From Camellia lanceoleosa (taxonomy: Eukaryota > Streptophyta > Magnoliopsida > Ericales > Theaceae), in contig CM045761.1 in assembly GCA_025200525.1 (NCBI GenBank), positions 74,987,551 through 75,051,550 on the forward strand: a stretch of DNA of 64,000 nucleotides, written 5' to 3'. This document shows positions 11,677 through 22,281 of this stretch, one piece after another. The notes under the pieces were generated by a model that made no database searches, was not told the DNA's origin, and saw nothing but the letters and a program-made list of their open reading frames with translations. The position numbers and the translations under genes were made by a program. Within the stretch, counting starts at the first letter, position 1. The number at the start of each line of letters is the position of its first letter.

Positions 11677-14213
11677 ATGGCCCCAGCGGAAGTTAAAAGG
11701 GAAGGTGATGATTATGACATTCCAAATGAAGCAGATGACATTCGTTTGATGAATGAAAGTCGGGCAGAACCTGATCATGGTTGCGAAGTTGGTCCGAGCA
11801 ATGAAGAAGCAACCAACATGAACGTTGAAAATGGCAGAGCCGATGTGAAAAAAGAAATGGTTGACGATGCTCATCGTAATGACATGGTTGGTGATGTTGA
11901 ACGTGCTATTCTGGAACAGAAATTTGATTCGGTCGAAGATGGAGAAGATTTCTACAATGCGTATGCTAAAGACAAGGGATTTAGTATACGAAAATCCAGA
12001 TTTAACACAAATAAAGAGGGAAAGGTCGTTAGTAGGCTATGGTTGTGTTCAAGAGAAGGTCAGAGATTACCAAAATACTTGGACCGTGTTGCTGAGAAGA
12101 GTAAAGCTCCCAAGGCACTAACAAGAGTAGGTTGCAAAGCCCAATTTCGCATACGGTACGATGCGGATGCTGGTGAAGGGGGAAAGTATGTTGTGACTCA
12201 CTTCGTCGCAGACCACAACCATGAATTGGCAGAACAACACTGTGTGATGTATCTGAGGTCACATCGCAGTTTAAACAGCGCTGACAAAGCTCAAGCAATG
12301 GCTATGCGCAATGTCGGTGTGAAGACTAGCCAAATCATGGACTATATGGTAAATCAATCCGGGTCTTATGAGAATGTTGGTTTCATCCGTACGGATCTGC
12401 ACAACCATATTCAAGCCGAACGTAGAGCAGAAGTTGAGGATGGTGATACGCAGGGTGCGTTGGTTTACCTATGTGCAAAACTTGATGTTGATGCACGTTT
12501 TTTTTACAAGTATGATGTGTGTAACAATAACAAGTTACAAAATCTGTTCTGGACAGATTTGAAATCGCAGGCCGACTACGCGAAGTTTGGTGATGTGTTG
12601 ATATTTGACTCAACTTACAGAACCAATGCACACAAGAAACCTTTTGTCATGTTGGCTGGTGTGACTAACCACTTTAGGACCACGTTTTTTGCATGTGTTT
12701 TGCTAGCTAATGAGACAATTGAGACATACACATGGGTTTTGGAAACATTTATGGAGGCGATGGGCAATAAAGCACCTGTGTCCGTACTGACAGATGGGGA
12801 TAAAGCGATACGAGAGGCAATCAGAAGAGTATTTCTAGACGCAAGACATCGATTATGTAATTGGCATCTTGGGAAAAATGCTGTTACAAATGTTCACATA
12901 AGTGGCTTTGCACATGCTTTCAAGTAGTGCATGGACATGGAAACGGATGAGACAAAGTTTGAGCATGGCTGGACAACAATGGTCGAAAAATTTGGACTTC
13001 AAACCAACAGTTAGGTGTTGGAGACATATGAGAAGCGTCATATGTGGGCTGAGGCATATATGCGTGGACATTTCTTTGCTGGAATGAAGAGCACTCAGCA
13101 CTCGGAGTGTATGAATGCTTATTTCAATCCCTTCCTCAAACACAAATTGAAGCTATATGAATTTGTTAGGCACTATGATCGGGCTTTTGCAAGGATAAGG
13201 TATAACGAGGCTGGTGATGATGCTGAAACAAATAATACTTTTCCGGTATTGATTACTCCATTGCGAGATATAGACAGACATGGAGCTGATCTATTCACCC
13301 GAAATATATTTAGAATGTTCCATGATGAAATCTTAGAAGAGGGGAAGTTGAATGTCAAGGACGTGTTCCCTTTGCCGGATGGTCAGAAATGCTACTATAT
13401 TCATAAGTACAAAGTGAAGGACAGATCATGGATAGTAACACACGATCCGATGGATCTTTGCAATGAGATGTTCTTGCATGAAGTTTGAGTCGTTGGGGCT
13501 ACCTTGCTGCCACATGATATGTGTTATGAAAGCCAAAAATTTAACGCAAATTCTCCCAACTTGAGTGCTGCATAGATGGACAAGGGCTGCAAGCAAGGAT
13601 GGCCAGCAATGGCCTCAACCCTCAATTGATAGCACTACAACACAAATGGCCCAGTATGGGATATTGAGTTCTTCCTACAACGAAATGTGTTTCTATGCCT
13701 CGCAATCAACGGAAGGTTTCAAAGAGGCTAGGGATGCATGTCTTCCGACGACGAGCCGGATGAATGAGTTATATGAGAGGAATTTGAACGGTGGGAATGG
13801 AGATAAAGGGAAACATTCATTTCGTCGACAATTTGGAGTAGAAGATCCTGATGTTGTGAAGATAAAAGGGAACCTAGGACGGGCCTCGTCCAACTGTCGA
13901 AGACCAAGAAAATGTGGGAATTGCATATGCATTGGGCACACAAAGTGAACGTGTCCTAAGGTTCGGTTTAGCTGAACAGTGGGTACTAACTCAGATGCAG
14001 ATACACCCCACATAACTGACCGTGAGTACAATGTAGAGTCATTGCCCGTTCGCTGCAAAACTGGGTTGGTGGATCCTAGTACACCACACATTAAGCAACG
14101 GCGACTATTTTTCGATGTTTCTCCTTATTCCAAGCAGCCTGTGGGCCAATACAGTAGTGTTGAAGTAGCAGTGTGGAAAAATGATTCGAACACAATTGAT
14201 GAGGTGAATCAGG
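11677..14213 (+). pseudogene. FAR1/MULE-type transposase pseudogene
   Basis: The frame starts at ATG 11677 (MAPAEVK). An acidic N-terminus is followed by a FAR1 DNA-binding (WRKY-GCM1-like) domain at about residues 88-190, with FYNAYAKDKGFSIRKS, Cys residues and the HNHE end. The MULE transposase core has FDSTY (first Asp), LTDGD (second Asp), CNWHLGKNA and SECMN (Glu). Downstream are a SWIM zinc finger (CSC...LPCCHM, 13469-13516) and a C-terminal CxxC...GH...C knuckle near 13920. Lesions are in-frame TAG at 12925 and 13012, a 1-nt frameshift before 13469, TGA at 13562, TGA at 13946 inside the knuckle, and another TGA about 30 bases on. The frame stays open to a GT donor at 14214. In plants such proteins are either MULE transposases or domesticated FHY3/FAR1 regulators; location among repeats favours a transposon. 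Confidence 0.9.
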
Positions 14214-14226
14214 TAATTGTATAATT

Positions 14227-15978
14227 TGTATGATTTACTTATTCCCTTAATTTATTAGGTAGACAGTACTAGCTATTGAAAACACAAGGAAATAATGTAT
14301 GTAGTTTTCATTTTGCACGGATTGCTGTACGTAACGTGTAAATAATTGGTTATGTACAATGCCAGGAAATGGCACAACGTTACTTATGTACAAGGCCACG
14401 AGTTGTAAATTTCCCATATTGTTTAGAGTGATGTTGTCATTTGTGTTTGCAGTGACTTGTCATTTTGAAAACTAATTGAAGGTGAGGTGAGATATATATG
14501 GGTTGTCTGTGTATTGTTTTGGGTGGGAAATTGGCTTATGTCTGTATTCCAAGATTCCTATTGCGGGTTGCTTGTTTCTGTTCCATATTTGGTTGGATCT
14601 AACTGAAGGGTTTTTTGCGGTGTGGTTTATCAACTAACGATGTGTTTCGCTTCGTATTGATTTGTTATGACTTGTGTCGGTAAATTAGTATTATATTTCG
14701 AGTAAAATACGAATTTTGTCCAAGTGGGTTTGCAAAATTACATACCAGCACATGCATTTTGTATATAAGTCAAGTGGCAGTTAATTTTGGGTGTTACTTG
14801 GAGAAAGTAACCCAATGAACTCGTTACTTTATCTCTATGCCGATTGGTATATGAATTTCGAGTTACGAATAGGAGTTGTGAAATTATTTAATGTTTACTA
14901 TGGAAGTATGGGTTTATTGTTAGTAAAATTATGGTGGGCCTATATCGACAGCAACGAAGCAGTAATTTAAAGTTGACAAGTTCAAGAAGAAAATCAAGCA
15001 ATTGTGGTATTGGTTCGAATGCCTGAAAAGGATGAAGACTTCTTTCGATGAACTGATGGTAACAAAGTAGAAAGTAACAAAGTAGAAAGTAGAAAGTAGA
15101 AACTAAGTTGTTGTGTTGTTGTGTTGTTTGTAACAAAGTAGAAAGTAGAAGGGAAAAAACTACACAGAAGTTACAATGTAGAAAGTAAGTTGTGTTGTTG
15201 TTCATGTCCTCTCTCTCTGCAAACATTCTGCCCTTTATAGATATAAAATTCCCACGACCCCATGATCTGCCAATTCTACAACTGCCTCTGTGCAACTTCT
15301 CTAACTGCACGGTCATTTCCGTGTATTGAAACCATATAAAAGCTTCACTTGTACCTGTCGAAGTGCATATAATTGAAGTTGCCACCTGTGCCCAGGTCCT
15401 TTTAGCCTTTACTCGACAGATACAGACTCCCAATTCGTTCATGTTTCCTCTTGGAGGGTGGCCACTAAATCCATGAGCACTGCCAGTAACTGCTCCAGCG
15501 TGTAAGTCAGGTGGCATGCAAGATTCAATGTTAGTTGAATGGAGCAGCTGTTGGGAGGATGTGGGAAAAATAGGTGCAAAGAGGAATTTTTAATCTAATA
15601 TCCAATCATAATTTAGCTGAAAATATGAGTGAACTTTTTTTTAAAAAAAAAAAGTAGTTCCCATTTTTTTGATTATAAACCCGAGATGTATATTTTGTTT
15701 TTGATATAAATAAGTTGTGTATTTTCATTACGTAAAATGTAGGACAACAATTGTGCTTAAGTCATTATAATACAGGGAAAGGTTATTTCAAACATATTTT
15801 CAAGTTTACCGACATTGAATATATTTTGATTAAATTACAGGGAAAATTCAATATTTGGCAGAGTTTGATGATTCATAGTCAGGGGCAGTAACGGTGAGTG
15901 GCCTAGTGTTGTGGTTTAGTGGCCCAGTTTGCAAGGATTGTGGTTGTGTTTAGTAGACAATATTCTATCGATTTTTGT
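14227..15978. other. Gene-poor spacer with a GTAGAAAGTA minisatellite
   Basis: Short direct repeats of the type gtagaaagta/acaaagtag occur at 15061-15185. A 209-codon minus-strand open frame (15517-14888) overlaps them. It has no recognisable domain and its sequence is low complexity, so I do not call it a gene. Confidence 0.5.
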
Positions 15979-16646
15979 CTCATAATGATGAGGGACATGC
16001 CCCACAATGGTGAAAAGGAAGGTCGACAAGGAAGAGTCAATATTTGGCAGAGTGGACTTGAAGATTTGAAGTCAGGGGCAGTTACAGTCGCAGTTATAGT
16101 GTAGACGTGTGGGATCATGCAATGATGGGCCACAAAAACAGTATACGGATATCGAAACCAACAATCTCCGTTCTAGGCATTCCAAGTATACTAAACCTCC
16201 ACTTCTATCTGTCGATCTCCCTTTTCTTGTGTTTATTTCATGGCCACCAACTGTTTGAAACTTTTGTCGACAGAGCAAGGCTCCTGCTTTGTCTCATGCT
16301 TCCTCCTGAAAGTATGCCCACTAACTCATAATGATGAGGGACATGCCCCACAATGGTGAAAAGAAAGGTCGATGGGGAAGAGTCAATATTTCGCAGAGGG
16401 GACTTGAAGATTCGAAGTCAGAGGGCAGTTACAGTGGCAATTATGGCGTAGACGTGTGGGATCATGTAATGATGGGCTACAAAAACAGTATACGGATATC
16501 AATACTAAACCTCCACTTCTATCTGTGGAGCTCCCTTTTCTTGTGTTTATTTCATGGCCACCAACTGTTTTAAACTTCTGTCGACAGAGCAAGGCTCCTG
16601 TTTTGTCTCATGTTTCCTCCTGAAAGTGTGCCCACTAACTCCATGA
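15979..16646 (+). repeat. Direct tandem duplication, ~346-bp unit
   Basis: The unit beginning ctcataatgatgagggacat occurs at 15979 and again at 16325. Both copies run through tcatggccaccaactgttt and gtcgacagagcaaggctcct to gtatgcccactaact / gtgtgcccactaact. The second copy is about 25 bp shorter because it lacks part of the stretch around 16155-16185. No coding function was seen. Confidence 0.85.
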
Positions 16647-16836
16647 CTAGTGGTAAAAACTTCCCCTATCACTTCTAGGTGACCCACATGCAAGGAGCCC
16701 ACTTTTAGGTGGTGGACATTTTTTCAGACTTGGCCACATGCCCTCGATTCAGTGGACCATTTGTCGACAGAGACTGGCAAAACTTGGTGCAAACAATGGC
16801 CCCCATGTTCAAGTTAAATATTCTGGAAGTGATTGA

Positions 16837-16988
16837 GACCCCCTCCAATCACCACCTGCACCACCACCACCCCCCACCCCACACACACGCGCGCGCGCGT
16901 GGGGGCTGCTGATTGGAGAAGGAAAAAAAAAGAAAAAAAATTTTAAAAAATAAAAACAAAAAGTGGCCAATCAGAGAGAGGGGGGGTC
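16837..16988. repeat. G/C-ended purine-tract foldback, copy 1
   Basis: It begins gaccccctccaatcacc and ends agagggggggtc, with a CACACACGCGCG/GTGGGGG hairpin and a poly-purine AG tract between them. A second copy of the same organisation lies at 32613-32728, so this is a small dispersed repeat and not a gene part. Confidence 0.5.
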
Positions 16989-17149
16989 ATGGGGGTCCCC
17001 CCTTGTGGGGATCCAAGTCATATGATATTTAACTTCAATGTGGGGGCCATTGTTTGGGCCCAATAGCAAATTTCTTAATACGGGCCCAAAACAAACATAA
17101 ACTACAACCCAATATAAGAGCTTTTAAATATACTGGCCCCATCATAAGC

Positions 17150-17157
17150 TATAAAAG
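17150..17157 (+). promoter_or_regulatory. TATA box of the PMD pseudogene
   Basis: TATAAAAG lies about 40-50 bp upstream of the open region of the PMD gene, at a sensible distance for a start site near 17185. The leader that follows is pyrimidine-rich. Confidence 0.6.
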
Positions 17158-17197
17158 ACGCACCCTTTCAACTTCAAACCACTTCATTTCCCTCTGA

Positions 17198-20100
17198 TTC
17201 GAACTCCCCAGACTGTACTCCTTCTTCTCAACCATTGCTGTTCAAAACCAGAGCACCACAAAACCTGAAGCCAAGGCGCCGAAAAAATCTCAACCATCTC
17301 CATCTGAGGAGAACAATGAAGACCTACTCCGCTTCCCAGACCCTATCAGAGCACGTATCGCTCCTCTAAAAGTTGGTGCAACCCTATTGCCCAGCACAAG
17401 CTCTGTCGCTAAGGCTACTCTAGGCCCTACCTTCGCGTCTTACTTCCCAGACGAGCTAGCTCCATACTATCCCCTTGGTAATGGTAAGAACCTTCTTCTC
17501 AACCAACTTGGACTCAAGTGGACTAACTGGAATGTCAGGAAAAACCCACTCAGAGGGTGGAGATCACCAGACTCTGATTGGCGAAGCTGGGCCAGGAGAA
17601 TTGAAGGTCACGACGCTGAAGTATGGAAGCACCAGGGCATTGGTGAAGCAATTAGACCGTCGACTAAAATTTATGACGTGGACAAAGGGCTGATTGCTGC
17701 TGCTGCATGCTTTTGGTCGCAGTCTAGTAACTCCCTACTCCTCAATTTTGGTATGATTTCCCCTACCATCTTAGATGTAGCTCACTTGACTAGTCTCCCA
17801 ATCTTGGGTAACCCAATTCATGCTCTCCTTGAGCCTCCAAAAGTGACATTTACTTTAAACACTGACATGTGCTATACAGATTTTGCCAAAAAATACCAAA
17901 GGCAAGCCTGGTTCCCCTGTCGATAACAAAGAAAGAACTACTTTTTACTTACTTTGGCTTTGTGAGTTTCTTTTTTGTGTCCTTGGGTACAAGATCACGA
18001 AAGAATACCTCCCCCTTGCCTTGTGTATGCAAGATGGCCAACTTATGGCTTTAGCCCCTTATCTTCTTGCCACACTTTACAAGGCCCTATTTTCCTTTGT
18101 CGACAAGAAGATTTCTGGCAACTGTGGTGGCCCCTTCTAGCTCTTCCAGGCCTGGTTGTATGCCTATTTCCCTAAGGCACGACCTCCACCACCTAACACC
18201 TTGAAACCTGTTTGCTACTCCTATGCTGAGCAACTGCTCACTTATAACAGCCAACCCATCCTCACTTTCAGAAATCATCTTACCATGTTTTACAACCTTC
18301 CTTCGCAGAGACCTTCCAACCTATACATGCCATTTCAAAACTTTGAATTCTCCTCCAGTAGACTTCGCTTCCTCTTCACAAACCCTTTTGATTTACACAA
18401 TGAGCAAGTCCAAGAACAAAATGAGAGTTGGAGACACATTCTCACCTCTAGACATGTCTTGGTTGGCTGTTCCATATCCTCCACCAAGCTATCCAGCTGC
18501 AGTTTTGAGACATACTGTCCCAATCAATGGTCCAGGCAATTTGGTCTTTCCTAGGCTATCCCTTATCCTTATTTCCACCCAACCATCCATGAGGAGATTC
18601 GGTCTAGAATCCACTTCAAAGATCCTACACAAGCTGAATCCATTCTGACAAAGAACACTAAACTTTTCCAAGATTTTGGCCCCTTCTTCTTCAAACCTGC
18701 TTCAGACTGCTCGGCTGCTTTTGACCATTGGTGGGGACTTATGTCTGCCATTATTTTCTGCAAGCCACTTGAAAGCTGCCTTAACGATACTTGTATTCAT
18801 ATTCAGGGCCGCATATCCTCGCCTTCCAAGCTTAAGGCTACAGGTATCCTTCCTTCATATACTTCATATCCCTGACTGTGTCATGCAATTTGTTTTGTTT
18901 TTTCTCTACAACACTGACTTGTTTAACCTTTGACAGCCAAAATTGGGCCTGCTGCTGAACCATTGGTTAGGGACCAACATAAAGGCAAGGATCCAATGGA
19001 TGCAACTACTCAGACAAACACCCCTTCAGTTCCAAAATTAATGGCAGACTGTTTCGCAGCCGCGCAGACAGAAGCACAGAGAGGAACTACCACCCGTACC
19101 CCTGCCGAGACAGAGGTCACGGCGAAGAAGAGAGAAGAGCCTTCCACTGCTCCTGCTCTAAGCACAGACCTAAGTGAGTGGGATATCCCTCTCAGCCAAA
19201 TAGTTGGCCAAACAACATCAAATCCTTCAGGGCAGCTCTACCAAGTAAGCCTTCACTTTACATATTTACATCATCTCAATTTCCATTCACGCCCGACTGA
19301 TCACTTACTTTTGTGCAGAGAAAAAGAAGGAGATTACTCCTTGCTGCTGCTGATGATGACGATGCTTCCACTTCTCCTCAACACATTCATCAAATTCCCA
19401 GTCCCATCAGTAATGTACCCACAGAACCCACTGTACAACCAACTCCATCACCACCTGAAGCATCGCAACAAACTTCCTTACAACCTGCTGCACAGTCTTC
19501 GCCACAGCAATCTACACAATCTGCATCACAACATCCTTCCACTTCTCCTCAACACATTGTCCCTTTTGTCTCTAGCCCTCAACCATCACCATCCAACCCC
19601 TCCAATTCCCAAACTTCAAACAACGAATCACAGAGGATTGAATTTGACATTTCAATCAACAGCCAATCCTTTCCAACAGATGACAACACAAAATCCCCTC
19701 AACCAGAAGTTCACCACAACCAAGGTAAATAGAAATACAAATGTTACTGTTCGTTTGGGAAAAAAAAACTTCTCTTTAAGTAACTGGTATTGTTCTCCAA
19801 TTTACAGAGATGGACATAATACAGGACTCATCTCCACGACCAATGGGTGAGACAGAACTTGAAGGTCCTCATGACTTTCCCCTGTTAGCAGAACCAGAGA
19901 AAGAGCCTCAAGGCGTTGATGCTGCCATTTCATCAGTACTAGAAACAACTCGTCCTGATGCCACAACCACAGCTGAACAAGGCCAACCGTCTGCGCACAC
20001 GTTATCAGGACAAGTACTACCATTTCCAACCTCATCCTATTTACTCTTTATTACTTGCAAGCATATATTCTCACCAAACTATTAATGTTCACAGGCCATC

Positions 20101-20748
20101 GGTCCATGCCAGGATATTTGGGCCGAACTTTCTATTCTTCAACAAGATCTAGACAAAATATCCCCATTGACTCAAAGGCTACATCTGTTTCATGCTGAAA
20201 CTCAACAAACCTTAACCACCTTTATCAACCTCATTAACACCCCAGTTGAAGAAATCATTCTCCACTAACCTGATGAAACCTTGGCCTGTCTTTCTGCTGT
20301 TGTAAACCTCTCCTCTAATCCTTTCAACCCCATTCAACTAAAGCAATTGGCCAAGATCATCACGGAATGGCCAACCCTTTCAGAGATGGTTCAGACTTGC
20401 TCGAAGGATATTCAAACCAAAAAGGATTTCCTAAACGAAGCCCACACCATATCTACTTCACTCAAACTCAGCCAACAAACCTCTGCAGCCATTCTTCAGC
20501 AACACTCAGCACTTGAACTTGAGGAAGCCAAACTCATGGCAGAACTTGCCTCTGTCCAGCAAAGAAAGGCTCATCTGCAGCAGTAACATGACCAGCTTAA
20601 TCAAGAAGCAAGGATGATGCTCTCCCAAATTAGACATCGTTTTGCATCAATTCAGACAACTAAGGCTGAGTTGGACCAAGCCCAAGCCATGCTGGCAAAT
20701 GCTCAATCAGAGTGGGGTGTTCTAGCCGTTCAGTTCCCCAAATCCTAG
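17198..20748 (+). pseudogene. Plant mobile domain (PMD, aminotransferase-like) pseudogene with C-terminal coiled coil
   Basis: Five exons are inferred from GT-AG junctions that keep phase: 17198-18843, 18937-19244, 19319-19724, 19808-20013 and 20095-20748. Exon 1 carries the PMD, recognisable by FGMISPTILDVAHLT, TTFYLLWLCEFLFC, KEYLPLALCMQDG and LFQAWLYAYFP. The middle exons encode a Ser/Pro/Gln-rich linker with a KRRR patch. The last exon encodes a helical Gln/Glu/Ala-rich coiled coil. Lesions are a 1-nt gain in the A run near 17890, TAG at 18138, TAG at 18552, TAA at 20266 and TAA at 20584. No ATG remains in frame at the 5' end. PMD proteins are known as transposon-associated genes and as host regulators such as MAIN/MAIL1; this copy is dead. 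Confidence 0.85.
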
Positions 20749-20786
20749 GCTAGTTTATATATGTATTCTTTTGTATTGCACACCTA

Positions 20787-21671
20787 GGAATGATTTGGAA
20801 AGGTAGGAATGATTTCCTTTTTAATGATAAGATTGTAGATGGGCCTAAATTGGCTGAGATGGTGAAAGTGAGGGTTGCACTTTGCTGTAAGCAAAGTTAT
20901 AAAGGCCTACAGTATTCAGTGGATGACATATATTGTATTATGGATAGTATCAAAGTCTGATTGAGGGGGTGGTGTTTGGTGTTTTTTGCTGCAAGGATGC
21001 AGGAGTTTGGTCAATCTGTGGTATGCAGGATTTTGGTCAGTCTGTGGTATTACCATATCTTCTTGGTGGCTACTTTTGCTCTGTTGTGCTTCAATGTTGC
21101 TATGCTTTGCCTTATTTTTGGCTTGTTGCTCTGGCTTAGTTTACGGGGTCAACCATGCTCATTTTTGGTTGCTGCTCGGCTGTGCTTCAACTCTGCTCTG
21201 CTATATATGTACTCTGCTGCTGCTATATGGGATCAACGAATAGGCTTAAGTCTGCTGCTGCATATTGGCCTTTTTACAATTGTTTGAATGATGTTTTGGT
21301 GTGCTGTATTGGAAGTCTGCTGCTGGATTAGGGAAAGCTATTGGAGGTCTACTACTGGCCTTGTTGTAATTGTTGGTCTGCTACTGTAGTTATTTTTTTT
21401 TTTTTTTTGGAGGTTGAAGGATCAGGCTCAAGTCTCAATGGAGGTTGAAGGTTCAGGCTCAAGTCTCAATGGCGGCTGTATGGTCTGAAGTTTGTTCATG
21501 CTGCCTTGGAGTTTCATCTGGTTACCCTGTTATGCGGTTTTGTGAGGATGGGCTTGGAGTTACATTCTTATTGTTTTCCTCTCCAACCTCCTCTTTCTTG
21601 ATGTATCATTGACACCTTGTATGTGCTTTTTCATCAATACAGTTTTTTGTTTTGCCGAACAAAAAAAAAAA
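20787..21671 (+). mobile_element. 5'-truncated LINE-1-type retrotransposon, 3' end
   Basis: 20793-20960 encodes the typical last part of a plant L1 ORF2: it starts IWKGRNDFLFND, contains GPKLAEMVKVRVAL and ends at TGA 20958. About 700 bp of T/G-rich 3' UTR follows, ending with cttgatgtatc...catcaatacag and an 11-base A tail at 21661-21671. It lies directly downstream of the PMD gene. No convincing target duplication could be found by eye. Confidence 0.8.
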
Positions 21672-22281
21672 TTGAATATCAATACTCTGTGTTTTTAGTG
21701 GTCTGTTGTATGGTTGTTTTTATGTTTTGTGCAATTTTTCACCGTTTGTGCATTGTTATGAAGTAATCAATTCCCCTTCAAAGTGCATTATAGTCACCGC
21801 TATTTGTTTGTTCTGTGGGCTTTTTTTTGCTTTGTTTTGGACAAAATCATGGCATTCAAAAAAATCGAACAAACATAATTCATGTTGTAAAAGCGAACAA
21901 ACATTACTACTTTCAACTTGCATTGTTTGTTGGACAAATATCATATTGCACTGGACAAACATTACTATATTCATTTGGGTAAATATGACATTGCATTGTT
22001 TGTTCTGTACCCATAACATTGGAATTATGTGTATCACATTATGTACAGGCCACGATAAAAGCAAACAAACATTACTACTTTTCCTCGTTTGTTCCAGTCC
22101 CAAACATTGGAATTATGTGTACAATCAATATGCGTGGGAAATTAGTATTATCACAGCTGCGACCTAAAAAGTTGTCACGACAAGCTGATGCAGTAATCCA
22201 GTTGTGGTTGGGCATCGAAATTACTCTCGTACTGGCAGGCCATGATAAAATCGCTGCCCTATTTGTTGTAATTGCAATCAA
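21672..22281. repeat. Imperfect repeats downstream of the Ulp1 gene
   Basis: aaacaaacattactacttt-type blocks (21896, 22067) and cattggaattatgtgta blocks (22018, 22105) recur at irregular spacing. The left end (gaatatcaatactctgt, 21674) is shared with 59922, next to the second Ulp1 copy. Its neighbour block (21732-21782) is present there in inverted orientation (59968-60018). This is probably 3' flank or subterminal sequence of the element carrying the Ulp1 gene. Confidence 0.5.

Noticed and set aside
14888..15517. 209-codon minus-strand open frame
   Set aside because: It overlaps a minisatellite, has no domain and is rich in Leu/Phe/Cys from repeated TTGTGTTGTT-type DNA; probably chance.
16868..16910. 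CACACACGCGCGCG tract as a CpG island or Z-DNA promoter
   Set aside because: It is part of a dispersed foldback found again at 32613; the gene TATA box is 240 bp further on.
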